From Caprimulgus europaeus (taxonomy: Eukaryota; Chordata; Aves; Caprimulgiformes; Caprimulgidae), in the NCBI GenBank assembly GCA_907165065.1, contig OU015538.1, positions 20,785,165-20,849,164 of the forward strand: DNA of 64,000 nucleotides. Reading direction: 5' to 3'. Below are positions 13,471 to 23,251 of this stretch, piece after piece (position 1 is the stretch's first letter; each line of letters opens with the position of its first letter). Under the pieces are notes generated by a model that saw only the letters and a program-made list of their open reading frames with translations, was not told the origin of the DNA and ran no database searches. Position numbers and translations under genes: made by a program.

Positions 13471-13704
13471 ATGCCCATGTCATCCCACCACGGTCCATGC
13501 CCGTGTCATCCCACCACGGTCCATGCCCGTGTCATCCCACCACGGTCCATGCCCGTGTCATCCCACCACGGTCCATGCACACGCCGTCCCGCCACGGCCC
13601 AAGCCCACGCCGTCCCGCCACGGCCCAAGCCCACGCCGTCCCGCCACGGCCCAAGCCCACGCCGTCCCGCCACGGCCCAAGCCCACGCCGTCCCACCTCC
13701 CATC
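13471..13704. repeat. 26-bp minisatellite with two unit types
   Basis: Nine units start at 13,471, 13,497, 13,523, 13,549, 13,575 and on to 13,679. The first four are of the type 'gtcatcccaccacggtcc', the last five of the type 'gccgtcccgccacggccc'. All frames stay open across it, which gives artefactual long ORFs on both strands. Confidence 0.95.
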
Positions 13705-14188
13705 CCCAGAGCAGCGGGTGCTCCCTTCAGCTGCACACTCAGTCTCTCACTTGCTCCTCTGGCCACTCCTTTAACTCTCTCCACAGCAGGCGCGCTCGGA
13801 GTGTGCTGCTGCGACCTTCCCTCACCACCCACTGCTCCGGTGGGATGCTGGGGCGATGCATTATTCAAGTGTTCTTGTTTCCAGCAAGGTCTCAGCATCT
13901 CCACACTCCTCTGTGAGCCGAATCCTGCCCTCCCCTCCTCCCTGTGCATTGCTGAACTCATTTCACACCCGTCTCCCCGGGCAGATAATCTGCTTGATGC
14001 TGACTCAAGCCTCCAAACAGCAGTTGCAAAAAGTATTTCACATTTTCCAACTGTTTCTTCTCTCCTAGATGGGAGATTTTTCTTTTTTTTTTTACCTGTT
14101 CTCACCAGCATCCCCAGCACTTTGAGGGTTTCCCCAGTGGGATGCAGCCGACCTGTGCTCAGGGATCTCGGAGCTGCAGCTGATTTTA

Positions 14189-14580
14189 TCATAGAATCAT
14201 AGAAAGTATTGAGTTGGAAAGGACCCTCAAAGGTCATCTAGTCCAACCCCCTGCAGTGAGCAGGGACATCTTCACTGGAGCAGGTCTCTCAGAGCCCCAT
14301 CAAGCCTGACCTTGGATATCTCCAGGGATGGGGCTCCACCACCTCTCTGGGCAACCTGTTCCAACGATCCACCACCCTCATACTGAAGAGCTTTTTCCTA
14401 ATATTCAACCCAAATCTGCCCTTTTCCGGTTGAAAACCATCACCCCTCATCCTATTGCCACCTGCCCTTGGGAATGGTTCTTCCCCATCTTTCTCAGAGG
14501 CGCCTTTCAGGTACTCACTGACCATTTCCCTCTTTCCAAAGGGGAATTCCTATGCTCCAGCCCCTGCAGCTGAACAGCTC
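14189..14580 (-). mobile_element. CR1 LINE 3' fragment
   Basis: Begins on plus with the typical reversed tail 'tcatagaatcatagaaag', then 'gttggaaaggaccctcaa', and runs into the reversed ORF2 end (RFGLNIRKKLFSMRVVDRWN). Both the tail and part of ORF2 are present. Confidence 0.9.
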
Positions 14581-15304
14581 AGGAGTGGTGACATCCCAGC
14601 ACATATGCCATGGTGTCCATCTCACCTGCTCACTGTAAGCAGGTAAAACAAAACAACCCCAAGCAACACCATGCATCCCTGTCAATGAGCAGAAGGTGTT
14701 CCAGCAGCAGAGCTCCCAGGACATGGTTCCTCCACACGCTGGGAGCTAAACCCAGGGGACACACACGGGTGCACCCCAAACCCTCTGGGCAGAGGGCACC
14801 CCGCACTCAATTCCCCAGTCACCAGCAGTTGCTGCCGTTCTCCTGACACGCTGCACCATTTGCTGTTCAAAAGGAGGAGCTGGTGGACTGGTGCCAGAGT
14901 TTGCACAGAATATTCATCGGCATGGTAGCAGAAATATGTTTTCTATTTGGTATCAGGCACCCCCGTTGCAGCCCCCTCTCTCCCCAGCACAGACCCCAAA
15001 CCTCAGGAATGTTATCCTCTCTGTCGAGGGACGTGCATGAAGGTTACCAGAGCCCCGATGTGTTATTAGCCAGACAGCACACTGCGGTCTCCCTTTATTG
15101 CCCTGTAAGAGCTTCCCTCAGCTACAACCAAGACCGCCAAAAGTGTAATTTGAGGGAAAACCCACCACAAAATGCATCCCTTAACACCATCTTCCTTCTG
15201 CTCCACGGCCTGTCTGCACAGACCCAGGGTTTCCATCAGCTGAGATTAACAATGCTGAAACCCCAAAGCACAAGCCCCGAACAGCAGTGAAAGGTTTGTG
15301 CTGC

Positions 15305-15898
15305 TGTCGTGGTTTAACCCACCCGGCGGCCAAACACCACACAGCCGCTCGCTCACTCTCCACCCAGGGAATAGGGGAGAGAACTGGGCAGCAAGAGCAA
15401 GAGGACTCCTAGGGTGAGATAAGAACCATTTAATAATGGGTATAAAGTAAAGCTTAAAATAATAATGACAATAATAATTATAATAATAGACTATACAAAT
15501 GAGTGATGCACACTGCAATTGCTCACCACCCGCTGACAGCGATCCCCAAGGAGCTAAAATCCCCAAACCTCAAGCCTGGAAGTGCCAGACAGAGCCCTCT
15601 TTCTGGCCAGCCCTCACTGATATACTGAGCATGACATTCTAGGATATGGAATATCCCATCAGCATATCCAAATGCCAATTGGCTCTGCTAATTTTACCAT
15701 GTCCCTCACAGCTTCTTCTGCACCTGCAGACCAGCAAAACATGGGAAGTTGGAAAGCCCTTGATTTCCCAGCAACAACCAAAAATATCACTATCTTCTCA
15801 ATATTCTTCTCATACCAAATCCCACAGTGAAACCAAAACACAGCTCTGTTCTAGCTACTAAGAAGAAAATCAGCTTTATCCCAGCTGAAACCAGGACA
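15305..15898 (-). mobile_element. Solo LTR of an avian endogenous retrovirus (fossil)
   Basis: About 594 bp running, on the minus strand, from TGTCCTGGTTTCAGC to GGTTAAACCACGACA, the terminal TG...CA form of a widespread avian LTR family. An AT-rich ATT-repeat block and the 'gctgctcgctcactctcc'-like R/U5 side are recognisable. No internal retroviral region adjoins it, so it is a solo LTR. No obvious target-site duplication was seen. Class (ERVL- or ERVK-like) cannot be settled by eye. It looks moderately old. Confidence 0.85.
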
Positions 15899-17115
15899 AC
15901 CAAAATAATTGGGATTTCACAGGAGCGAGGCAAAAGACATCAAGTACCCTCAGGGTTGAGCACAAACACCCCTCTGCTTTACCATAGACAGGTCCTGCTG
16001 AGATGTTCTGACCTTCAAACCTTCACAACTCCATTTCAGTGGAAATTTACTTACACTACACAGACATAATTTTGAGAAACACTGTAGAATTCTTTTGAGA
16101 ACAGATGGCAGTGGGTACCTGGCCACAACCTCTTATTTTCAGTTACAATCCCCTATTTTCAGTTACGAAAAGTGGCAGAGGGTGGCCAAGAGACTAAATG
16201 TGAGAGACAATGCCATGTTCATCCATCCTCTACAACCAACGGCCCTTTCCCATGGGTGTTACAGAAGCCAACACACCACAACCCTTCTCTGGGTGAAAAC
16301 ACCCAAATAATTCACCAAGAATTACTCCACCACAGCATCCTGACCAGAAACAGAGAAAAACTATAGATTATTCCCAACATTTTTCTCCCAATTACACCTC
16401 AAGTAAAGCCAGTTATTAATTTTTACTAAATATAGCAAAAAGCAGCGTGCACAGACTGAACTGCACACTCTCACTACGCTTCTTTATCCACAACTACGAG
16501 CAAAAAAAACACTCTGTCCTTAAAGCTTTATTCCTATCATTTCCTTATCAAATGAGCAAACAGCTTTTAGAAGGCAGATATCAATTAATGGGGTCATGTA
16601 CCAACTCATGACCCCTGGAACAGGAGGCCTTTGACTGACTGCTCCAGGAGATGGAGGGGTACAGGTGGGAAAGGGAAGAAAAACACGTAATTGAACAATT
16701 AGGGGGTTTATACAGACAATTAGGGGTTTTATACGTGTTGCTTTGGTGGAATTAAAAATGCAAGTAGGAAATCAATGCTAAGTGTCAGGAAGGTGGATGT
16801 AAGCGCTGCTTGAAAGCAGATGCATCCCTCATTAAATAGGGGAGCGGTGGAGACCTAGGAGAAGGACACTGTTTGCTGAGGAAGGTCTGAATTGCTGCTC
16901 AGCACATTTTTTGGGATGACTTGGTGGCTGCCCCCGGCCACGACACGCAGCCACCCCCCCGGCCAGCCGCAAGCGCCTCCGCAGTTAGTTTGATCTGACC
17001 TATCTGATGGATGGTTGATCCGACTCCAAGAGACAGACTTGGGCAACTTCTAAGCCCATCTTGGGACACTCTTGAGGGCACAGGGATAGGTTGTTTGGGT
17101 TTTTTTTGGACAACA

Positions 17116-17255
17116 AAACACAGAATCACAGTGGTTGGAAAAGACCTTTAAGATCATCGAGTCCAACCATGAACCCAACGCTGCCAATCCCACCTCTAAC
17201 CCATGTCCCTGAGCACCTCGTCTGCCCGTCTGTTCAATCCCACCAGGGAAGGTGA
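17116..17255 (-). mobile_element. Short CR1 LINE 3' end
   Basis: Contains 'cacagaatcacagtggttgg' and 'gatcatcgagtccaacca', the reversed CR1 3' UTR; 5'-truncated after about 140 bp. Confidence 0.85.
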
Positions 17256-18897
17256 CTAACCACGATCTAGTTTAGGCATCAAATATTTTAATGAGCAGTA
17301 GGTAACAGCCTGCTGCCTGTGCTGCACGAGCAGAGTCGTTAGCAAAGCGCCTGCAGACCGCTAACGAACACGCCGACAGAAGATTCCCTTTTGTACCCCA
17401 CATCCAAAGGGATTATCCTCATTTTCTAACATGGGTCAAGGCTGAACGTACCATCACTCCCCAAATCCACTACCACACCTCGGAGTGACAGCAGTCCACG
17501 TATCCATGAATTAAAGCAGCGTTAACGAACTTCTCATTTTGATGCCAAATGGACAACGCAACATCCAGCAGCTTCTGGGACCAAGATGGGAACCACAACT
17601 CCTCAACCTCTGCCATGAAAAACTGCCCTTGCACCTTAAATGAGTTACACATTTGCATAGCCCATAAGATGGGGAAGCGGGGCGTTATCGCGCTGCCAAA
17701 TCGCACTCCTGTCATGAGGTCATCGCTGGCACACGGCCAGGCCAGACTTCTGCCAAAAACCTCAGTGCTGACCATCACTCCCCGACCTTCCTCCTGCTCC
17801 TCTCCCTCCTGCCTCAGGTCAGGAAGCAGGGGGGAAAAATTTTTATTTTTAAAGAATAAAAGGGTCAGGGAAAGGAGCATTTTTTGGTTTTAGATCAGCT
17901 CACACAACCGCAACACGTGCAATAATTACTTGGCTGCTTTACTGAGAATACTGTGCAGAGGTAAAGAGAGCAAGAGGAGCACTTGAACCTCCCAGCACTG
18001 CTCTTATTGGGATGCTGGATCCCCCCCAATGCACCCCAACTCCAACCACTCCCTCACAGGTCCCTGGGAGAGAGATGCCACTGATCAGATCCTTTGAATT
18101 AATCATTTAGTAATTTCTGCTTAATTGATGCCAGCATCTGTCTCCCGATACACGTGCGCGGGACAGCGCCTTGGCTTTCCCAGCAGCGCAGGGTTGGAAG
18201 CAGCTGGAAACCCCGGGCGCACCCTGAAGGTTTTCACGTTGCCGATATTAACTTTTTTAACAAGGCTGTTTGCAAACACCTCGTTTTCGTTGCTTTAATC
18301 ACAGAAGGGATATATTCACAGCACCCCAAGACACAGGAGGCGGCTGGTTTTAGACTCACAAGGCAGAAAAGTCCGTGAGAAAGAGGAGAGCAGCGCTACT
18401 ACAAATAATATTAATAACACGTTGTCACAACTCCGGTTTCCAACCGGCGCGGTGCCGGTGCCAGCAGCTCGGCTGCGAGCCCTACGCTGCCCATCACACG
18501 TGGTACGACCAGGAAACTTTCCCTCACAACCAACTGCTTCAATATGTCCCAAAGAATTTTTTCATCTTACCCTCGACAGGCCAGATGGAAAAAGAAAGAA
18601 ATAAATAATTAGCGTTACCTTATCTGGAGTACGTCAGCTGTTAGCGAGCGACGCTTGGATCTCCGTACACATCCAGAGACAAATTATCTAAGGCTGTAAT
18701 TTATGAGTGCCTCAACTATTTACCCCGGTATTTCATTATACACTCGCTGGAAAGAAGAGCTCTGAAGACTAAACAGATCCAGCACGATAACACGAAAGGA
18801 ACTTCAGCCACATGCTATTACAAGACAACCTAAGAATTCCAGCTCAACATCAAGCCGCTCCGACTCACTTCATACTGACACCGCTTAAGTACTGAAG

Positions 18898-18911
18898 GGG
18901 GGGGGGGGGGA
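18898..18911. repeat. Poly-G run
   Basis: An uninterrupted run of about 13 G in EDA intron 1. Confidence 0.8.
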
Positions 18912-19997
18912 TGACAGACAGCACGGGTTCCCTCTGGTTCAACCCTCACTTACGTTTTATTATGGGAAGCTGCAGAATCCAAATACCCACTGGAAGGCGC
19001 GAGCCCGGCTTTCCCGGGAGCAGCCGAGGCCGGCGCAGCCCAACGGCTGCCAAGTAAGAGGAAGAGTTTCCAAACTCGCAGCTTTATCAAAGCTATTTCT
19101 GTCCTGGGCATTGATAACCAGGAGGGACGGATGTCGGGGTGCTCGGGCAGAGGTTTGTGTCTCTGGGACCCCTGTGAGGACACCCCCCCTCCCCACCCCA
19201 GCATCTTTGGGGAGCCGGCCATCTGCTCGCAGGGATCACAAGGGAGGAAACTCCTTCCTCCAGCTTATCCCGCTCGCAGCGAGGTTTCGTGCCTGGAAAA
19301 AATGAGCTAATTTTGTGAGTGGAGGCCGCGGCTCTGCTCCTGCTCTCCCAGAGGCCAGGGGAGCCCCTCTGGCCATCACCGCTCCCCGGGGCTGGAGACA
19401 CCACAGAGGAGAAGCTGAGGCAGAAACCAACCTGTTCCACACAGCCCAGGCTTAGAGCTGCCTGGGGGGGACGCCGAGAAATCACCCCAAAGGCTGACTG
19501 GGGCAAGGGGGGGAGAAAAAACATCCCAATAATCCAAATAACCCCGGGAGGAGAGCGGGGAGCGGCGGAGTGTGCGGGGATCGCGGGGTGAGACGGGGTG
19601 GGAGCGATGGAGAACCGGGGCTGGGCAGGAGACCCCCGCTCCCTCTCCCCGGTACAGAGCAGGCTGTCGGGAGCGCAGCCGACACGGCCGCGCTGTCGCG
19701 ATAGCAGGGCGGGCAGCAGGTGGAGCGCGGGCGGCCCTCGGAGACCCCCGGCTCCCCCCGCCCAGGCGAGGGAACCAACTTCTCTGCACATTAACTCCAG
19801 CAGCGCCACTCGGGGTGGTTCCCCCTTATTTTTTTCCCCCAAATAAACACAAATTAGGGTTTGTTTTCCAGAAGAGCCCACACGAGCGGGACGAAACGAA
19901 GCCAACCCCTTCGGGGCTCAGGGTGCGGGGGGGCTCCGCAACAAGTGCGGTCCCACCCGGCCGCGACCCTACCCCCCCGCCACCGCCCGGCACCCAC

Positions 19998-20291
19998 CTG
20001 CTGCTGGCGCCGCTCCCCGCTCTCGCCGGGCCGCTGCGGGCGGCCGCTGGCCGGGGACCCGGGGGCCGCCGCCGTCCCGTCCCGCCGCGGAGGAGGAGGA
20101 GGAGCAGCCGCGGGCTGCGGGCCGCGGTCACGGCGGAGCTCGGAGCGCAGCTCCAGGTAACAGCCCAGCGTCAGGACGTGCAGCGCCAGCGACAGCGCGA
20201 AGAAACCGAGGAAGAGCCGCCAACTGCCGCCGCCACCGCAGGAGCAGCCACCGCGGGGCCCCGCCGCCTCCCCCCTGCGCTCCGCACCCAT
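19998..20291 (-). CDS. EDA: Ectodysplasin A, coding exon 1 (partial gene)
   Basis: EDA is a type II transmembrane TNF-family ligand; its furin-released trimer signals through EDAR to NF-kB in ectodermal appendage placodes. This exon encodes 98 residues: a short cytoplasmic tail with a Cys/Gly cluster (CSCGGGG, residues 16-22), a signal-anchor helix at about 26-46 ([20 protein letters not shown]), the family hallmark LELRSELRR just after it, then a Pro/Ala-rich stalk ending ERRQQQ. The exon ends in CAG followed by the donor GTGGGT (intron starts at 19,997) in phase 0, as I recall for mammalian exon 1. The ATG at 20,291 has a strong context (GCCATGG), and an in-frame TAA 36 nt upstream excludes an earlier in-frame start. 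Human exon 1 is about 132 codons, so the stalk is shorter here. The furin site, collagen-like region and TNF domain lie on later exons outside the window. Confidence 0.95.
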
Positions 20292-20520
20292 GGCCAGCGG
20301 GACGGAGCGGCCAGGAGCCCGGCCTTAATGCTCCATGCCCGGCGGAGCGAGCCGAGCCGAGCCGAGCTGAGCCGAGCCGCCGCGGGGCTGCGCGGCCGGG
20401 GCCGCCCCAGCGGCCCCGCCAGAGGGGCGGGGCTACGGGAGGGGCGTGGCCTGGGCGGGGCCAAACCTTGACAGAGCCAACCCCCCCCCCCGAGCCCCGC
20501 CCTGCGGGGGGAGCGCGGGG
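20292..20520 (-). promoter_or_regulatory. EDA: EDA core promoter and 5' UTR region
   Basis: Immediately upstream of the EDA start the sequence is very GC-rich and has three Sp/KLF-type GC boxes: GGGGCGGGGC at 20,424-20,433, GGGGCGTGGC at 20,441-20,450 and GGGCGGGGCC at 20,453-20,462. No TATA box is seen, which fits a CpG-island promoter with dispersed initiation. A run of GAGCC-type pentamers lies at about 20,347-20,380. The exact start of transcription cannot be read from sequence. A three-codon upstream ORF at 20,325-20,336 would be in the leader if transcription begins upstream of it. Confidence 0.7.
20325..20336 (-). promoter_or_regulatory. Minimal upstream ORF (Met-Glu-His-stop) in EDA leader
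   Basis: On the minus strand, ATG GAG CAT TAA occupies 20,336 down to 20,325, in the same frame as EDA; 33 nt separate its stop from the EDA ATG. Its ATG has G at -3 and G at +4, a context good enough to be recognised. If it is inside the transcript, ribosomes would have to leak past it or reinitiate to translate EDA. Whether it is transcribed is not known. Confidence 0.5.
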
Positions 20521-20529
20521 GTGGAGGGA

Positions 20530-20905
20530 GGGAGGAGGGAGGGATGGACGGACAGAGGGGTGGACGGATAGAGGGATGGATGGACAGAGGGGTGGATGGA
20601 CAGAGGGATGGAGGGATGGACAGGGGGATGAAGGGATGGACAGAGGGAAGGATGGAGAGATGGACAGAGGGATGGATGGATGGATGGACCGAGGGATGAA
20701 GGGATGGACAGAGGGAAGGATGGAGAGATGGACAGGGGGATGGACAGAGGGATGGATGGATGTCCACAAACACAGCAGAGGGGTAGATGGATGGATAATT
20801 GGAGAGATGGATCTCTGCAGATGCATCAGAGAGGTGGAGGGAGGGCTGGATGGACAGATGGAAGGATGGAGGGAGGGCTGGATGGATGTCTGCAGATGCA
20901 GCAGT
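20530..20905. repeat. GGATGGACAGAG-type minisatellite beside the EDA promoter
   Basis: About 375 bp of variants of 'ggatggacagag' with GGAT and GGAG insertions, becoming more degenerate past 20,760. It begins within about 70 bp of the last EDA GC box. The ORFs across it on both strands are repeat artefacts. Confidence 0.9.
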
Positions 20906-22768
20906 GCGATGTCACATCCACCGCCGCTCCTCAGCACTGCACGCTGCTGGGTGAAGGTGCTGTGCTTTGGCACATGATGTTGTGGGTGCTGAGAGCTCGC
21001 AGGGGATGGGGCACGGGTGCAGGAGCAGAGCCCACCGAGGGGCACAAAGCCGTACAGCACATCTCCCACCCACCAGCATCTCTGCCAGCCTCCGTTAGCC
21101 ATTGCCCCGGCGTGGCCCAGCACTCCCGGGTCTTCCAGCCCCAACTGTGTTCTTCTCTTTACACAACTAGAGCAAACGGTTACACAGTGAAGCTGGAAAT
21201 CATGCAGGGGCTGGGCAGTCGCTCAGCACACATCATCTGTGCATCACCAGCGCTGGAAGGAAGCGAGACACGGGTGGGAACCCAGAGCTGGTCTCGTAGG
21301 AAGGACAGTTTGCTGCGTTCCCCTGGGGACAGTGAACACCTGAGAGTGTGGTCACGTCAGGCAAATCGCCTCTCCACGTGAGCTCCTCTGCCAGGCAGCT
21401 GCACGCCTGAGGGATTCTCTGCAGAGAGAAACCAGAGGAGGATTTTTCAGAGCAGCTCTCAAAGGTTTCCACAGCCCAGGGCTCAGCAGGCAGACGGCAG
21501 ATCTGTAGGCACCCCTCGGATGGTCAATGCACCCCAGCACCCAGCAGGGTTTTGAACGTTTTGGGCCAACTATCAACATTTCCTCCAGCTTTTTAAAGGT
21601 TGATTCTGCCTGCTAGAAACAAATCAACAGTGGAAAGCAGCTTGGGGAAAAGTTAACCAGGAAGAAGCGTGGGGTGTCAGAGGGAAGTCTGGGAACATCA
21701 ATGAATAAACCATGAGTTTGGGTTTACATCCCCCAGAAAACATGGGGTGGGGGAAGAAGACATCCAGGGAGCTGCCGGTTCCTTGTTGGGTTTGGAGTGA
21801 GGGCACATCTGCAGACCATCCCAATGCAGAAGCGAGATAGAAAGAATAGCATGAGATCAGCTTGGTCATCTCCAGCACAATGAGGAACACGCATGGGAAG
21901 TATAAATCAGAGCAGTCCCTACTAGCGAGTGTAAAAGAATAGTAAGGGCGTGTGGGGAGGGAGCTGGGAGCAGCGAGGTGGGGGAGCACGAGGACAGAGA
22001 GCGAGTGGCCTGGGAGATAAGGAGACATCAACAAGTACGTCAGGAAACACGGAGAGAAAAACCAGGTGGTTTGTGCTCTGTGAGGAGGGACATGTCCAGC
22101 TGGAGTGGCAGCAAACAGAAGACCATTTTTAGTGAGAAATTACATTAAAAACAAATAAAATCAAGTCGCAGTTAGGCAGTTGCTAACAGCAGCAGGACTG
22201 GGGGAGGGAAGTGGAGGAGAGAGAGAGTTTTTGCTAATAGCTGGGCCTGATGAGGATGATGTTTCAGCCAAATCATTAAGGGTTATCACTGGGAATTAAT
22301 AGAGTCAGGGAGAGCTTAAAAGGTTGGGTGAGGATGAATAAAACGTTGGGAAATTATCACAGAGGCCACACAGCTTGGCTAAATATCCCCAAAACATTGC
22401 ACATAATCAAGGGGTTTGTTAGCAGCAGGACGGGTCACTGCAAGACCCCCCCAGCCCTGGGGGTGCAGGAGCAGAGGGAGGAGGAAGGCAGGAACCTGCA
22501 GCTGAGCAGGGGGGGCTCCTTCACGAAGGATTTGCACCCCAGGGAGCAGATTACTGAGGGTTTACAGTCCAGGAAGTGATGCAGTGAGAGGAGATGTGCA
22601 AAAGCCTGTGCTGGTTCTATCAGCAATCCGGGCTTTCACTCAGGGGAGCGGGTGAACCCCATTCTGGATGATGCCCACGTGCCACAGCCTGTGGGGAAGT
22701 TCAAATACAGCGTTGGGAATGATCTTACCAAGTGGGAGAGGTGGCCTGAAGAAAATAGGGTGACATTT

Positions 22769-23251
22769 GAAAGAAGGAAAAAAAGGAAAGAGGAAAAAAG
22801 GAAAAAAAGGAAAAAAGGAAAAAAAGGAAAAAAAGGAAAAAAAGGAAAAAAAGGAAAAAAAGAAAAAAAGAAAAAAGAAAAAAGAAAAAAGAAAAAAGAA
22901 AAAAGAAAAAAGAAAAAAGAAAAAAGAAAAAAGAAAAAAGAAAAAAGAAAAAAGAAAAAAGAAAAAAAGAAAAAAGAAAAAAGGAAGGAAGGAAAGAAGG
23001 AAAAGGGAAAAAAAGAAAAAGGAAGAAAAAAGAAGAAAAAAGAAGAAAAAAGTAAAAGGAAGAAAAAAGAAAAAAGGGGAAAAATAAAAAAGAAAAAGGA
23101 AGAAAAAAGAATAAAGAAGAAAAAAGAAAAAAGAAAAAGACAAAAAAGACAAAAAAATTAAAAATGAAAAAAATAAAAAGAAAAAAAAAGAAGGAAAAAT
23201 AAAAAAGTCAAAAAAGGACCAAAAAAAGACAAAAAAGAAAAAAAAAAAGCA
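22769..23251. repeat. Long homopurine tract, GAAAAAA and AAAAAAAGG repeats
   Basis: From 22,769 to 23,052 every base on the plus strand is A or G (284 bp). A nearly pure A-rich purine stretch continues to about 23,251. The inner part has a 7-bp period (GAAAAAA, roughly 22,868-22,975), preceded by a 9-bp period. Lysine-rich and phenylalanine-rich ORFs here are artefacts. Confidence 0.95.

Larger units (their letters stand above)
1..19997 (-). other. EDA: EDA intron 1 (5' part)
   Basis: Non-coding by my reading. The collagen-repeat and TNF-domain exons of EDA were looked for on the minus strand and not found; this intron is very large in mammals. It holds six CR1 fragments, one solo LTR, a 24-bp triplet array at 3.5 kb, a degenerate repeat at 11.7-12.1 kb and a 26-bp array at 13.5 kb. 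There is an AP-1-like TGAGTCA at about 4,878 followed by a small CpG cluster at 5,077-5,150, and a CpG cluster with a TATA motif at 8.6-8.96 kb. Stretches of higher AT and low repeat content (1,735-2,030; 6,600-7,030; 12,840-13,130; 16,370-16,860; 18,600-18,860) show nothing I can name but are where conserved non-coding DNA would be sought. Confidence 0.75.
19560..20520. promoter_or_regulatory. CpG island over EDA exon 1 and promoter
   Basis: CpG dinucleotides are dense and GC content is high from about 19,560 to 20,520, falling off sharply into the GGAT minisatellite on one side and more gradually into intron 1 on the other. A weaker CpG-containing shoulder extends into the intron to about 18,960. 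Several frames are open across the island because stop codons are rare in GC-rich DNA; only the EDA frame shows family similarity. Confidence 0.8.

Noticed and set aside
13471-14237. ORFs of about 243-260 residues on both strands
   Set aside because: They arise from the 26-bp array and GC-rich flanks; no family similarity.
1-19997. Later EDA exons (collagen repeat, TNF domain)
   Set aside because: Looked for on the minus strand by characteristic peptides; none seen.
19093-20471. ORFs of 270 and 299 residues over the CpG island
   Set aside because: Open because of base composition; no recognised domain, and they overlap EDA exon 1 or its intron in other frames.
20128-21381. Long ORFs upstream of and across EDA exon 1, including a 338-residue minus-strand frame
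   Set aside because: They follow the GGAT minisatellite and the CpG island; they lie in a different frame from the EDA reading frame that shows family similarity.
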